From positions 1,178,001 to 1,242,000 of the forward strand of contig NZ_JAPDRH010000002.1 in NCBI RefSeq assembly GCF_040706555.1: a DNA stretch of 64,000 nucleotides, in the 5' to 3' direction. The stretch is from Lentisalinibacter salinarum (GTDB lineage Bacteria > Pseudomonadota > Gammaproteobacteria > Steroidobacterales > Woeseiaceae). Under the pieces are notes generated by a model that saw only the letters and a program-made list of their open reading frames with translations, did not search any database and was not told where the DNA came from. Below are positions 8,621 through 17,692 of the stretch, one piece after another. The position numbers were made by a program, and so were the translations under genes. Numbering within the stretch: position 1 is the stretch's first letter; the number at the start of each line of letters is the position of its first letter.

Positions 8621-9178
8621 ATGGAGCAGTACAGAGGCACAACCATCGTCTCGGTGAGGCGCGGTGGCCGCGTGGCCATCGGCGGCGACGGCCAGGTCAG
8701 CATGGGCGACACCGTCATGAAGGGCAACGCCCGCAAGGTGCGCGCCCTCGCCGACGGCAGCGTGATCGCCGGCTTCGCGGGCGGCACGGCGGATGCCTTC
8801 ACCCTGTTCGAGTATTTCGAGCGCAAGCTGCAGCAATACGGCAACCTGACCCGCGCCGCCATCGAGCTGGCCAAGGACTGGCGCACCGACCGGATGCTGC
8901 GCCGGCTCGAAGCACTGTTGTGCGTCGCCGACCGGGACACCTCGCTGATCATCTCGGGCAACGGCGACGTGATCGAACCCGAGTTCGACCTCATGGCGAT
9001 CGGCTCGGGCGGACCCTACGCCCAGTCGGCCGCCCGGGCGCTGCTGGAAAATACGGATCTGGGCGCCCGGGAGATCGTGGAGAAGTCGCTCGAGATCGCC
9101 GGCGACGTCTGCGTCTACACCAATCGTTTCATCACCATCGAGGAACTCCCCGGCGACGCACGAGCCGGGGCCGAATGA
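8621..9178 (+). CDS. hslV: ATP-dependent protease subunit HslV
   Basis: Proteasome-like peptidase of the HslUV (ClpQY) complex. Length 185. The catalytic N-terminal threonine is expected at residue 7 (GTTIVSVRR), after removal of a six-residue propeptide MEQYRG; E. coli lacks such an extension. GDGQVSMGDTVMKGNARKVR, FAGGTADAFTLFE and IGSGGPYAQSAARALL are family signatures. The stop is one base before the hslU start, so the two subunits are co-translated. Confidence 0.97.
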   Translation: MEQYRGTTIVSVRRGGRVAIGGDGQVSMGDTVMKGNARKVRALADGSVIAGFAGGTADAFTLFEYFERKLQQYGNLTRAAIELAKDWRTDRMLRRLEALLCVADRDTSLIISGNGDVIEPEFDLMAIGSGGPYAQSAARALLENTDLGAREIVEKSLEIAGDVCVYTNRFITIEELPGDARAGAE

Positions 9179-9179
9179 C

Positions 9180-10517
9180 ATGTCTATGACCCCCAGGGAG
9201 ATCGTCCAGGAGCTGGACAAGCACATCGTCGGCCAGGACAACGCCAAGCGGGCCGTGGCCATCGCGCTCAGGAACCGCTGGCGCCGGGTGCAGGTGCCCG
9301 AGCCGCTCAGGAGCGAGATCACGCCGAAGAACATCCTCATGATCGGCGCCACCGGCGTCGGCAAGACCGAGATCGCGCGCCGCCTGGCACGCCTCGCCCG
9401 GGCACCGTTCATCAAGGTGGAGGCCACCAAGTTCACCGAGGTGGGCTATGTCGGCCGAGAGGTGGACTCCATCGTCCGCGACCTGATGGACGTCTCCATA
9501 AAAATGACCCGGGAGGCCGAGATGGCCAAGGTGCGACACCGCGCCGAGGACGCCGCCGAGGAGCGGGTGCTGGATGCCCTGCTGCCGCCGCCGCACCGCG
9601 GGGTGGGTTTCGCCGCGGAGCAGCAGCAGCCCCCGGAGGCCAGCGACACGCGGCAGAAATTCCGCAAGAAATTGCGCGAGGGCGACCTGGACGAGCGCGA
9701 GATCGAGGTGGAAACCCAGGCCATGCCGGCGGGCGTCGAGATCATGGCGCCGCCGGGCATGGAAGAGATGACCAGCCAGCTGCAGAGCCTGTTCCAGAAT
9801 CTCGGCCAGGGCCGGCGCACGTCCCGCAAGCTGAAGGTCCGTGAAGCGCTGAAGATCCTCACCGAAGAAGAGGCGGCGAGGCTGCTGGACGACGAGGAGG
9901 TGAAGGCCCGCGCGCTGGAGGCCGTGGAGCAGCACGGCATCGTCTTCATCGACGAGCTGGACAAGGTGGCCAAGCGCTCCGAGAGCATGGGCGCCGACGT
10001 GTCCCGGGAAGGCGTGCAGCGCGACCTGCTGCCGCTGGTGGAGGGCTGCACGGTCAACACCAAGTACGGCATGGTGCGCACCGATCACATCCTGTTCATC
10101 GCCTCCGGCGCCTTCCACGTTGCGAAGCCCTCCGACCTGATCCCGGAGCTGCAGGGACGTTTCCCCATCCGGGTCGAGCTCGATTCGCTGAAGGCGCCCG
10201 ACTTCGTGCGCATCCTCACCGAGCCGGATGCGTCCCTCACCCGCCAGTACCGCGCGCTGCTCGACACGGAGGGCGTGGAGCTGGAGTTCACCGAGGAGGG
10301 CGTGGAGCGCATCGCGGACGTGGCCTTCCGCGTGAACGAGAACACCGAGAACATCGGCGCCCGCCGCCTGCACACGGTGATGGAGCGGCTGCTGGAGGCG
10401 ATCTCCTACGAGGCGGCGGACAGGAGCGGCCACACGCTCTCGGTCACGGCGGAGTACGTGGACGAGCATCTCGGCGAACTGGTCCAGGACGAGGACCTCA
10501 GTCGCTACATTCTCTGA
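9180..10517 (+). CDS. hslU: HslU ATPase, unfoldase of HslUV
   Basis: AAA+ unfoldase that feeds substrates into HslV. Length 445, equal to the family norm. It begins MTPREIVQELDKHIVGQDNAK after two extra residues, has Walker A GATGVGKTEIARRL, the pore loop GYVGREVDSIVRDL, a long I domain (about residues 110-240), Walker B HGIVFIDELDKVAKR, the sensor/arginine stretch LIPELQGRFPIRVEL and the C-terminal LSRYIL tail that docks into HslV. The tail is intact, so a working complex is expected. Confidence 0.97.
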   Translation: MSMTPREIVQELDKHIVGQDNAKRAVAIALRNRWRRVQVPEPLRSEITPKNILMIGATGVGKTEIARRLARLARAPFIKVEATKFTEVGYVGREVDSIVRDLMDVSIKMTREAEMAKVRHRAEDAAEERVLDALLPPPHRGVGFAAEQQQPPEASDTRQKFRKKLREGDLDEREIEVETQAMPAGVEIMAPPGMEEMTSQLQSLFQNLGQGRRTSRKLKVREALKILTEEEAARLLDDEEVKARALEAVEQHGIVFIDELDKVAKRSESMGADVSREGVQRDLLPLVEGCTVNTKYGMVRTDHILFIASGAFHVAKPSDLIPELQGRFPIRVELDSLKAPDFVRILTEPDASLTRQYRALLDTEGVELEFTEEGVERIADVAFRVNENTENIGARRLHTVMERLLEAISYEAADRSGHTLSVTAEYVDEHLGELVQDEDLSRYIL

Positions 10518-10529
10518 GAGGTCAACCCG

Positions 10530-10892
10530 ATGGAAGACGCACCCACCGAGCTACGCCTGCGCCGGCAATCCCGACTGCTGACGGTCAGCTTCGCCGACGG
10601 CGCGAGTTTCGGCCTGCCGTTCGAGTACCTGCGCGTGTACTCGCCGTCGGCGGAGGTGCGGGGCCACGGCCCGGGTCAGGAAACGCTGCAGACGGGCAAG
10701 GAGAACGTGCAGATCACCACGGTCCAGCCCGTCGGCCATTACGCAGTTCGACTGGTCTTCGACGACGGTCACGATACCGGCCTGTACCGCTGGGGTTTCC
10801 TGCGGGAACTGGGCGAGAACAGGTCGGAACTCTGGCAGGACTACCTCGACCGGCTCGAGGCCGCGGGGTATGCTCGCAATCCCGCTGAGTGA
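10530..10892 (+). CDS. DUF971 protein (gamma-butyrobetaine-hydroxylase-like N-terminal domain)
   Basis: 120-residue single-domain protein with the DUF971 pattern: ELRLRRQSRLLTVSF, FGLPFEYLRVYSPSAEVRGH, then GHYAVRLVFDDGHDTGLYRW. The same fold forms the N-terminal domain of gamma-butyrobetaine hydroxylases, but no oxygenase domain is present. Related stand-alone proteins have been linked to metal or Fe-S handling; nothing in this sequence proves it. It sits 12 bases after hslU and its stop overlaps a possible GTG start of ubiE, a common arrangement in beta- and gammaproteobacteria. Confidence 0.9.
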   Translation: MEDAPTELRLRRQSRLLTVSFADGASFGLPFEYLRVYSPSAEVRGHGPGQETLQTGKENVQITTVQPVGHYAVRLVFDDGHDTGLYRWGFLRELGENRSELWQDYLDRLEAAGYARNPAE

Positions 10893-10906
10893 CCGCCCGC
10901 CCCGCC

Positions 10907-11665
10907 ATGAGCAAAGAGAAGACCAGCGACAGCGAGACCCATTTCGGCTACCGCCGGGTGGCGGCCGACCAGAAGGCCGACCTCGTCCGCGGCGTCTTCG
11001 ATTCCGTGGCCGAGCGCTACGACCTCATGAACGACCTCATGTCCGGCGGCATCCACCGGCTGTGGAAACGGCGGACCGTGAGCGAGGCCGCCGCCCGTCC
11101 CGGCCAGTGCGCACTGGACCTGGCCGGCGGCACCGGCGATCTGGCGATGAGCTTCGCCCGGCAGGTAGGGGAGACGGGGCACGTGGTGCTGGCGGACATC
11201 AACGCGGCGATGCTGCGCCAGGGTCGCCGGCGCATGCTCGACGCCGGCATCATCGGCAACGTGAGCATGGCCCAGGTGGACGCGGAGAACCTGCCGTTCG
11301 CCGACGACAGCTTCGACCTGGTCACCATCGCCTTCGGGCTGCGCAACGTCACGCACAAGGAGGCGGCGCTGGCCTCCATGTTCCGTGTGCTGAAGCCCGG
11401 CGGCAAAATGCTGATCCTGGAATTCTCCCGGCCGGCCGACGCCCTGCAGCCGCTCTACGACCTGTATTCCTTCCGCGTCCTGCCGCTGCTGGGCCGCATG
11501 GTGGCGGGCGACGCGGACAGCTACCAGTACCTGGCCGAGTCCATCCGCATGCATCCCGACCAGGAGACACTGCTGGGCATGATGGGTGACGCAGGATTCG
11601 AGCGCTGCCGCTACGTCAATCTCACCGGGGGCATCGCCGCCCTGCACATCGGTTACCACCTCTGA
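10907..11665 (+). CDS. ubiE: Ubiquinone/menaquinone C-methyltransferase UbiE
   Basis: SAM-dependent C-methyltransferase of ubiquinone synthesis. 252 residues from the ATG at 10907, matching the family N-terminus (HFGYRRVAADQKADLV). SAM motif I is LDLAGGTGDLAM, followed by VLADINAAML, IAFGLRNVTHKEAAL and the DADSYQYLAESIRMHPDQETL signature. A GTG at 10889, overlapping the DUF971 stop, is an alternative start adding six residues. First of three ubi genes (ubiE, ubiJ, ubiB), as in E. coli. Confidence 0.96.
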   Translation: MSKEKTSDSETHFGYRRVAADQKADLVRGVFDSVAERYDLMNDLMSGGIHRLWKRRTVSEAAARPGQCALDLAGGTGDLAMSFARQVGETGHVVLADINAAMLRQGRRRMLDAGIIGNVSMAQVDAENLPFADDSFDLVTIAFGLRNVTHKEAALASMFRVLKPGGKMLILEFSRPADALQPLYDLYSFRVLPLLGRMVAGDADSYQYLAESIRMHPDQETLLGMMGDAGFERCRYVNLTGGIAALHIGYHL

Positions 11666-11677
11666 GGCCCGTTCGCC

Positions 11678-12289
11678 GTGGATCCCCTGGAAACCCTGTT
11701 CCGGCCGGCGCTCACCCTGGTGAACGCCCAGATCGCCCAGAGCACGCCGGCACGGGACCTGTGCGAGGAACTCGACGGCCGGGTGATCGCGGTGCGGGTG
11801 CGGGATTCGTTCCTGGCGCTCTATGTCCGGGTCACGGCCGCCGGCCTGGAGCTGCACACCGACTACGTGGATGATCCGGACACGGTCATCACGGGCTCGC
11901 TGCTGGCGCTGCCCCGGCTGCTCGCCGGCGGCGCCGCCGAGGCGATCCGCAGCGGCAGCATCGAGATCGACGGCGACACCGAGACGGCCACCCGCTTCCG
12001 CGAGCTGCTCCGCTTCGCGCGGCCGGACGTGGAGGAACGGCTCTCGGGCGTGCTGGGCGACGCCGGCGCACGCCAGGCCGGCGAGCTGGTGCGCAGTATC
12101 GGGCTCTGGGGCCGACAGGTGGCCGACACCCTGACCCGCAACGTCTCCGAGTACGTAACCGAGGAACGGGGCGACCTGCCCTCCCGGGGCGAGGTCGAGG
12201 CCTTCTACGCAGAGGTCGACCGGCTGCGCGACGACGTGGCGCGGCTCGACGCCCGCATCCGGGCACTTTCCGCAGACGATCGCCGATGA
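11678..12289 (+). CDS. ubiJ: Ubiquinone biosynthesis accessory factor UbiJ
   Basis: 203-residue SCP2-domain lipid-binding protein that with UbiK organises the ubiquinone hydroxylation complex. The start is GTG. Residues about 10-105 form the SCP2 domain (DTVITGSLLALPRLLAG and IRSGSIEIDGDTETATRFRE are typical), and the C-terminal 40 residues form a coiled coil (AFYAEVDRLRDDVARLDARI). Position between ubiE and ubiB and the 4-base overlap with ubiB make the identification firm. Confidence 0.93.
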   Translation: MDPLETLFRPALTLVNAQIAQSTPARDLCEELDGRVIAVRVRDSFLALYVRVTAAGLELHTDYVDDPDTVITGSLLALPRLLAGGAAEAIRSGSIEIDGDTETATRFRELLRFARPDVEERLSGVLGDAGARQAGELVRSIGLWGRQVADTLTRNVSEYVTEERGDLPSRGEVEAFYAEVDRLRDDVARLDARIRALSADDRR

Positions 12290-13923
12290 TGCGGCCCCGA
12301 CTGCTGCTTCGCCTGGTCGCCATCCAGCGGGTGCTGGTGCGCTACGGCCTGGACGAGCTGATCGTCGCCACTCACCTGCTGCGCCCCATGCGCTTCGTGT
12401 TCCGGCTGCTGCCGGGCCGGGCGGTCGTGGACGAACCGCTGGGCGTGCGCATCCGCCTGGCGCTGCAGGAGCTGGGGCCCATCTTCGTGAAGTTCGGACA
12501 GGCCATCTCCACCCGGCGGGACCTGCTGCCGGTGGAGGTCGCCGACGAGCTCGCCAAGCTGCAGGACCAGGTACCTCCCTTCTCCTCCGAGCTTGCGCTG
12601 GAGATCGTCGAGAAGGCCTACGGCAAGCCCGCCCTGGAGGTCTTCGGCAGCTTCGAGGAGCAGGCGCTCGCGGCCGCCTCCATCGCCCAGGTGCACGCCG
12701 CGACGCTGAAGGACGGCACCGAGGTGGTGGTGAAGATGCTGCGCCCGGACATGCGCGAGGTGATCGAGCGCGACCTGGAGGTGATGTACTTCATGGCCGG
12801 CCTCGCGCACCGCTATTGGCGGGAGGCGCGGCGCCTGCGCCCGGTGGAAGTGGTGCGCGAGTACGAGAAGACCATCATCGACGAGCTGGACCTCATGCGC
12901 GAGGCCGCCAACGCGGCCCAGCTGAAGCGCAACTTCGCCGGCTCGGACCTGCTGCATGTGCCGGAGATCTACTTCGACTACTGCCACGTCAACGTCATCG
13001 TGATGGAGCGCATCTACGGCATCCCCATCAGCAACATGCGGGCACTCAGGGAGGCCGGGGCGGACATCAAGCGGCTGGCCGAGAAGGGCGTGGAGATCTT
13101 CTTTACCCAGGTGTTCCGGCACAACTTTTTCCACGCCGACATGCACCCGGGCAACATCTTCATCCAGGTGCACGACCCGAAGGACCCGCAGTACGCCGCC
13201 GTCGACTTCGGCATCGTCGGCACCCTGAACCCGGTCGACCAGCGCTACCTCGCCGAGAACTTCCTCGCCTTCTTCGAGCAGGACTACCACAAGGTGGCGA
13301 GGCTGCACATCGACTCGGGCTGGGTGCCGCCGGACACCCGGGTGGACGAACTGGAATCCGCCGTGCGAACGGTCTGCGAGCCCATTTTCAGCAAGCCGCT
13401 GGACGAGATATCCTTCGCGCAGGTGCTGATGCGGCTGTTCGAGACGGCGCGGCGCTTCGACATGCAGGTGCAGCCGCAGCTGATCCTGTTGCAGAAGACG
13501 TTGCTGAACATCGAGGGGCTGGGGCGCGAACTCTACCCCCAGCTGGACCTGTGGGAGACCGCCTATCCCATCATGCGCCAGTGGATGACGGACCGGCTGG
13601 GCGGCCGCGCGATGCTGGACGATATACGCGACCATCTGCCGGAGCTGCGCGAGACGCTTCGGGAGCTGCCGCACTGGCTCAGGACCATCGCCGAACAGTC
13701 CGCCTCCGGCGATCTGCGCGTGCGCTTCGACGCGCCGGAACTGCGCGATCTGCGCGACTCGATGGCGCGCCAGCAGCGCCAGCGCTTCGCGCTGGCCGTA
13801 GCCGCGGCTGCCTTCATCGGCGGCATCGTGCTGCTGACGACGGGTCAGGCCCCGTGGCTCGGCTGGAGCGCCCTCGGCGCTGCCGCACTGGCCGGCCTGG
13901 CCGGGCGGCCGGGCGCGGGCTAG
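12286..13923 (+). CDS. ubiB: UbiB, atypical kinase-like ubiquinone synthesis protein
   Basis: ADCK/UbiB-family protein needed for ubiquinone synthesis, probably through ATPase-driven extraction of precursors from the membrane. 545 residues. The family-defining KxGQ motif is present (FVKFGQAISTRRDLLP), with the Ala-rich nucleotide loop (ALAAASIAQVHAA), the catalytic HADMHPGN and the metal-binding VDFGIVG. Two C-terminal membrane helices (about residues 498-540) end the protein. The start overlaps the ubiJ stop. Confidence 0.96.
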   Translation: MMRPRLLLRLVAIQRVLVRYGLDELIVATHLLRPMRFVFRLLPGRAVVDEPLGVRIRLALQELGPIFVKFGQAISTRRDLLPVEVADELAKLQDQVPPFSSELALEIVEKAYGKPALEVFGSFEEQALAAASIAQVHAATLKDGTEVVVKMLRPDMREVIERDLEVMYFMAGLAHRYWREARRLRPVEVVREYEKTIIDELDLMREAANAAQLKRNFAGSDLLHVPEIYFDYCHVNVIVMERIYGIPISNMRALREAGADIKRLAEKGVEIFFTQVFRHNFFHADMHPGNIFIQVHDPKDPQYAAVDFGIVGTLNPVDQRYLAENFLAFFEQDYHKVARLHIDSGWVPPDTRVDELESAVRTVCEPIFSKPLDEISFAQVLMRLFETARRFDMQVQPQLILLQKTLLNIEGLGRELYPQLDLWETAYPIMRQWMTDRLGGRAMLDDIRDHLPELRETLRELPHWLRTIAEQSASGDLRVRFDAPELRDLRDSMARQQRQRFALAVAAAAFIGGIVLLTTGQAPWLGWSALGAAALAGLAGRPGAG

Positions 13924-13935
13924 CGCGCGGCCCGA

Positions 13936-14559
13936 TCAGTACGCGCTGGCGGCGCGGGCCTCATAGTCCTCGAGGCGGGAGCGCGCCACCGCCGCGTCCC
14001 GATGCAGCGAGGCGATCTCGGACTCCAGCTCGCCCTCGCGTCGGGACATCTCCTTGGTCTCCATCAGTAACCGCACCCGTTCCTCGGCCGTGGCCTCGCC
14101 GGCGATCAGGCGGGCGGAGTTCGCCGCCATGTCGGCCCGCAGCTCCTCCAGCTCGTTCCCGCGGGCATCGATGCGGCTCTCGATACGCGATACCTCGGAG
14201 CGCAGCTCGTAGAGTTCGCGCCCCTCGACGTAACCGGCCATAAAGTCGGGCTCGAGGTCGGGCGGGCACACGCCGCCGTAACCGCCGCCGGAGGCGCCCA
14301 CCCGGTAGCCGACGCCCGGCCGGCAGTATTCGAGCAGGCCGGCCTGGCGACCGCGTTCGTAATCGTGGAAGTCCGGCGTGATGCCGGCGCTGGCGCAGGC
14401 CTTGCGGTGACGGCCGATGGTGTCGGCCGGGGCACCCCGGGCGCCGTCCTCGTAGCCGATGGCTTCCCAGTCGGCGACGAGGCATTCCTCGGCGCTCATG
14501 CTCGCGCAGCCGGCGAGCGCGATGGCGGCCGCCGCCAAGATCAGCCGTTTCAGTCCCAT
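13936..14559 (-). CDS. DUF2799 lipoprotein
   Basis: 207-residue lipoprotein. The chosen ATG at 14559 begins a signal peptide MGLKRLILAAAAIALAGC with a lipobox cysteine at residue 18, and is preceded by AAGGGA; an upstream in-frame ATG would bury the signal. The mature part contains DUF2799 features (WEAIGYEDGARGAPADTIGRH, YERGRQAGLLEYCRPGVGY, DFMAGYVEGRELYELR). The last 90 residues are charged and predicted coiled coil. The function is unknown; no partner gene is evident between ubiB (convergent) and the gene at 14676. Confidence 0.85.
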   Translation of the reverse strand: MGLKRLILAAAAIALAGCASMSAEECLVADWEAIGYEDGARGAPADTIGRHRKACASAGITPDFHDYERGRQAGLLEYCRPGVGYRVGASGGGYGGVCPPDLEPDFMAGYVEGRELYELRSEVSRIESRIDARGNELEELRADMAANSARLIAGEATAEERVRLLMETKEMSRREGELESEIASLHRDAAVARSRLEDYEARAASAY

Positions 14560-14675
14560 GATGCGTCCCTTCCCCGGTGGCAGGAAAGGTGACGGTACCG
14601 CCGCCGGAAGGGCCCGCGCCCGGACCCGGTTCACAGAACGGGGCAGTCGCAGAACCTTCTGTTTTTACATAAGAT

Positions 14676-15005
14676 TCAGGGCTCGGCCGGATCCCGGTCC
14701 TGTGGTCGGCCACAGCTCCAGCAGACGGCAAACTGGTACTCGTTCTCCTCGCCGCAGCGGCGGCAGCGCCAGCGGGGGCCGTCGTCCGCCTCGGCCCGGC
14801 GGGCCTCGCGGATGATCTCCTCCGCCCGCGCGGCCTCGAAGTCGTTGCGCACCCAGAGTTCCGGCCAGATCTCCGCATAGGGGATCTCGCCCATGACCGA
14901 GCCCATGTTCTCGTTCTTCAGGAAGCAGTCGATGCCCTCGCCCTCGAGCAGGTTGCGGTAGTGAGCGACGGTCACCAGGGATTCGGCCGCGTAGACCTTC
15001 TTCAC
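14676..15005 (-). CDS. DUF2007 domain protein with C-terminal zinc ribbon
   Basis: 109 residues. The N-terminal half is a DUF2007-type domain (KKVYAAESLVTVAHYRNLLEGEGI, then ELWVRNDFEAARAEEII). The last 35 residues form a small zinc ribbon with two CxxC pairs (CRRCGEEN and CWSCGRPQ). The gene starts 4 bases after the trpA stop, so it is most likely the last gene of the trp transcript. Its role is unknown; DUF2007 proteins are sometimes called putative signal-transducing proteins. Confidence 0.85.
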   Translation of the reverse strand: MKKVYAAESLVTVAHYRNLLEGEGIDCFLKNENMGSVMGEIPYAEIWPELWVRNDFEAARAEEIIREARRAEADDGPRWRCRRCGEENEYQFAVCWSCGRPQDRDPAEP

Positions 15006-15009
15006 CGGC

Positions 15010-15789
15010 TCACCCGGGGCCGGCCCTCAGCGATTCCAGGAACGCCGCTGGGTCGTCGTCCCGCTCCAGCACCTCCACCAGTGCGGAGCCGACGATGACA
15101 CCGTCGGCATGCCGGCCGACTTCGGCCACCTGCTCCGCCGTGCGGATGCCGAAGCCGGCGCAAACGGGCAGGTCCGAGGCGTCACGCACCCGGTCCAGGT
15201 AGGCGCTGGTGTCCGCGGGCAGGGCGGCACCGCCGCCGGTGATCCCGCGCATGGTCACGGCATAGACGAATCCCCGGCTCGCGTCGCACAGCCGGGCCAG
15301 CCTGGCCTCCGGCGTCGCCGGCGTGACCAGTTGCACCAGCGCAAGGCCCGACTCGTCCAGCGGCGCCCCGAACTCCCGGCTCTCCTCCCAGGGCAGGTCC
15401 GGCACGATGAAGCCGGCCACCCCGGCTTCGATCGAACGGCTGGCGACGCGCTCGTAGCCGTAGGCCAGCAGCGGGTTCAAGTAGGACATGAGGATGACCG
15501 GCGCATCGATGCGGTCCCTGGCCTCCTCCAGGCGGTCGAAGATCCAGGTGAGGCTGACGCCCTGTTCCAGCGCACCGCGGCTGGAGCGCTGGATGGTCAT
15601 GCCGTCGGCCATCGGGTCGGAGAAGGGCACGCCCACCTCCACGACATCGCCGACGGCAGCGATCGTGGCGAGATCATCCGCGAACCGGTCGGCTTTCGGG
15701 TAGCCCGCGGTCAGGAACGGGACCAGTCCGACGCGCCCTGCCGCGGTCGCCTCCCGGAGCGCCCGGGTAATGGTCTCATGAGGCTGCAT
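15010..15789 (-). CDS. trpA: Tryptophan synthase alpha chain
   Basis: Cleaves indole-3-glycerol phosphate to indole, which is passed to TrpB. 259 residues, with the catalytic Glu in VVEVGVPFSDP near residue 51, the catalytic Asp in DPMADG near residue 62, the flexible loop region and the phosphate-binding CAGFGIRTAEQV. The start overlaps the end of trpB by 14 bases, giving tight coupling of the two subunits. Last biosynthetic gene of the operon. Confidence 0.97.
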   Translation of the reverse strand: MQPHETITRALREATAAGRVGLVPFLTAGYPKADRFADDLATIAAVGDVVEVGVPFSDPMADGMTIQRSSRGALEQGVSLTWIFDRLEEARDRIDAPVILMSYLNPLLAYGYERVASRSIEAGVAGFIVPDLPWEESREFGAPLDESGLALVQLVTPATPEARLARLCDASRGFVYAVTMRGITGGGAALPADTSAYLDRVRDASDLPVCAGFGIRTAEQVAEVGRHADGVIVGSALVEVLERDDDPAAFLESLRAGPG

Positions 15790-17041
15790 CGCGGCTTCCT
15801 CCGATCGGATACTGGGTGAGCGTGGGCATGTCCTTGTCTCCCCGACCGGAATTGCCGATCAGGATGCGGGCGCCGGGATGGCTTGCCGCCCACTTGCGGG
15901 CCGCGGCAAAGGCGTGGGCAGTCTCGAGCGCCGTGAGGATGCCTTCCGCGGCACAGAGTTCGGCCAGCGCATCCAGCGCCTCGTCGTCGCTGGCGTTTTC
16001 ATATTCCACCCGGCCGATCGCCTGCAGGAAGGCGTGCTCGGGCCCCACGCCGGAGTAGTCGAGGCCCGCGGACACCGAGTGGGTCTCCTGCACCTGGCCG
16101 TTCTCGTCCTGCAGGATCATCGTGTAGCAGCCCTGCAGCACGCCGGGCCGTCCCGTGGACAGGGTGGCCGAGTTCTCGCCCAGTCCGGTGCCCTTGCCGC
16201 CGGCCTCTACGCCGATCAGCCGCACGTCCTCATCGCCGATGAAGGGATGGAACAGGCCGATGGCGTTGGAGCCGCCGCCGACGCAGGCGAAGACAGCGTC
16301 GGGGAGCCCGCCGATCTCGATCATCTGCCGGCGCGCCTCCTGGCCGATGACCGCCTGCAGCTCGCGCACCAGGTAGGGGTAAGGATGCGGCCCCACCGCG
16401 GAGCCGAGCAGGTAGTAGATGCCCTCCGGATCCGACACCCAGTGCCTGAGCGCCTCGTCGATGGCGGCGCGCAGCGTCTGGTCGCCGCTCTCCACCGGGC
16501 ACACCTCGGCGCCGAGCCGGCGCATGCGATCCACATTGGGGGCCTGGCGCACGATGTCCACGGCGCCCATGTAGACGCGGCAGGGCAGCCCCACCCGGGC
16601 GCAGGCGGCGGCCGAGGCCACGCCGTGCTGCCCGGCACCGGTCTCGGCGATCACCCGTTTGGCGCCGAGGCGCTTCGCCAGCAGCGCCTGGCCGATGGCG
16701 TTGTTGATCTTGTGCGCGCCCGTGTGCGCCAGGTCTTCCCGCTTCAGCCAGACCTCGGCGCCCCAGGCCTCGCCGAGCCGGCGCGCGCCGGTCAGCGCCG
16801 TCGGCCGTCCCACCCACTCCCGCAGTTCCCGCGCGTAGTCGGCCTGGAAGTCTTCCCGGGGCAGGATATCGCGGACGCCCTGCTCCAGCCGCTCCAGCGC
16901 CGGGACGAGGGTCTCCGGCACGTATCGGCCGCCAAATGGCCCGAAACGGCCGCGATCGTCGGGTAACTCTCTGTCGAGGAGTTTCCGCAGCAGGGCGGGT
17001 GCCTCGCTCGCTGCGATCAATTCGTTCGTGGCTTCGCTCAT
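15776..17041 (-). CDS. trpB: Tryptophan synthase beta chain
   Basis: PLP enzyme that condenses indole and serine. 421 residues, slightly long at the N-terminus. FGPFGGRYVPETL opens the conserved core, the PLP lysine is in HTGAHKINNAIGQ, and the phosphate-binding glycine loop is CVGGGSNAIGLF. EGILTALETAHAF and the C-terminal NSGRGDKD are also present. It lies 30 bases after trpF, and the start codon is well placed for the family. Confidence 0.97.
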   Translation of the reverse strand: MSEATNELIAASEAPALLRKLLDRELPDDRGRFGPFGGRYVPETLVPALERLEQGVRDILPREDFQADYARELREWVGRPTALTGARRLGEAWGAEVWLKREDLAHTGAHKINNAIGQALLAKRLGAKRVIAETGAGQHGVASAAACARVGLPCRVYMGAVDIVRQAPNVDRMRRLGAEVCPVESGDQTLRAAIDEALRHWVSDPEGIYYLLGSAVGPHPYPYLVRELQAVIGQEARRQMIEIGGLPDAVFACVGGGSNAIGLFHPFIGDEDVRLIGVEAGGKGTGLGENSATLSTGRPGVLQGCYTMILQDENGQVQETHSVSAGLDYSGVGPEHAFLQAIGRVEYENASDDEALDALAELCAAEGILTALETAHAFAAARKWAASHPGARILIGNSGRGDKDMPTLTQYPIGGSRDAAS

Positions 17042-17071
17042 GTGGCCTCACTCATCCTGTGTCCTCATTCT

Positions 17072-17692
17072 CTACCCCGGTACCCGCTGATCCCACCGAC
17101 GGACACGTTCCACGAAGGCGGCGATCCGCACCGGATTCTTATACCCCGGCGCCCGCTCCACGCCGCTGGACACGTCCACGCCCCAGGGCGCGACGGCGGC
17201 CAGCGCCTCCTCCACGTTGTCCGGCGACAGCCCGCCGGCCAGCACCAGCTCGGCCCGGGCGGCCAGCGCCGCGGCCACCGACCAGTCGGCCCGCTCCCCG
17301 GTGCCGCTGCGCGCGCCCTCGAAGAGGAAACGTGTGGGCATCTTCGCCGAACCGGACGCCAGGTCCTGGTCATCGTCCCTGTACACCGGCAAACGGGCGC
17401 AGGCATCGGGCAGCTCCAGCGCGGCGAAATCCCCCGCATCGGTCTGGAGCCAGTCGGGGGCGAAGCCGTCCCGCACCGCGGCCCACTCCTCGGGACCGGG
17501 ATGTCGCATCACGGCCACCCGGATCACCCGCCGGTCCAGCCCCTCGCAGAGCCGCCGGGCCTCGCCGGGCAGCACCCGCCGTGGCGATTCGGCGAACACG
17601 AAACCCACCGCGTCGGCGCCCGCCTCGGCGGCCGCCTGCACGGCCTCGCGGCTGGTCAGTCCGCAGATCTTCACCCAGGTACTCACGCTCAC
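17072..17692 (-). CDS. trpF: Phosphoribosylanthranilate isomerase
   Basis: Amadori isomerase of tryptophan synthesis, a 206-residue TIM barrel. WVKICGLTSREAV carries the catalytic Cys11, GFVFAESPRRV follows, and the phosphate-binding and Asp-containing segments LAGGLSPDNVEEAL and GVDVSSGVER are present. It is a separate gene, not fused to trpC as in E. coli. Its start overlaps the trpC stop by four bases. Confidence 0.96.
   Translation of the reverse strand: MSVSTWVKICGLTSREAVQAAAEAGADAVGFVFAESPRRVLPGEARRLCEGLDRRVIRVAVMRHPGPEEWAAVRDGFAPDWLQTDAGDFAALELPDACARLPVYRDDDQDLASGSAKMPTRFLFEGARSGTGERADWSVAAALAARAELVLAGGLSPDNVEEALAAVAPWGVDVSSGVERAPGYKNPVRIAAFVERVRRWDQRVPG

Noticed and set aside
6687..8642. 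651-codon minus-strand frame opposite dapF, DUF484 and xerC
   Set aside because: Shadow frame with no family features; the opposite-strand genes have intact catalytic residues.
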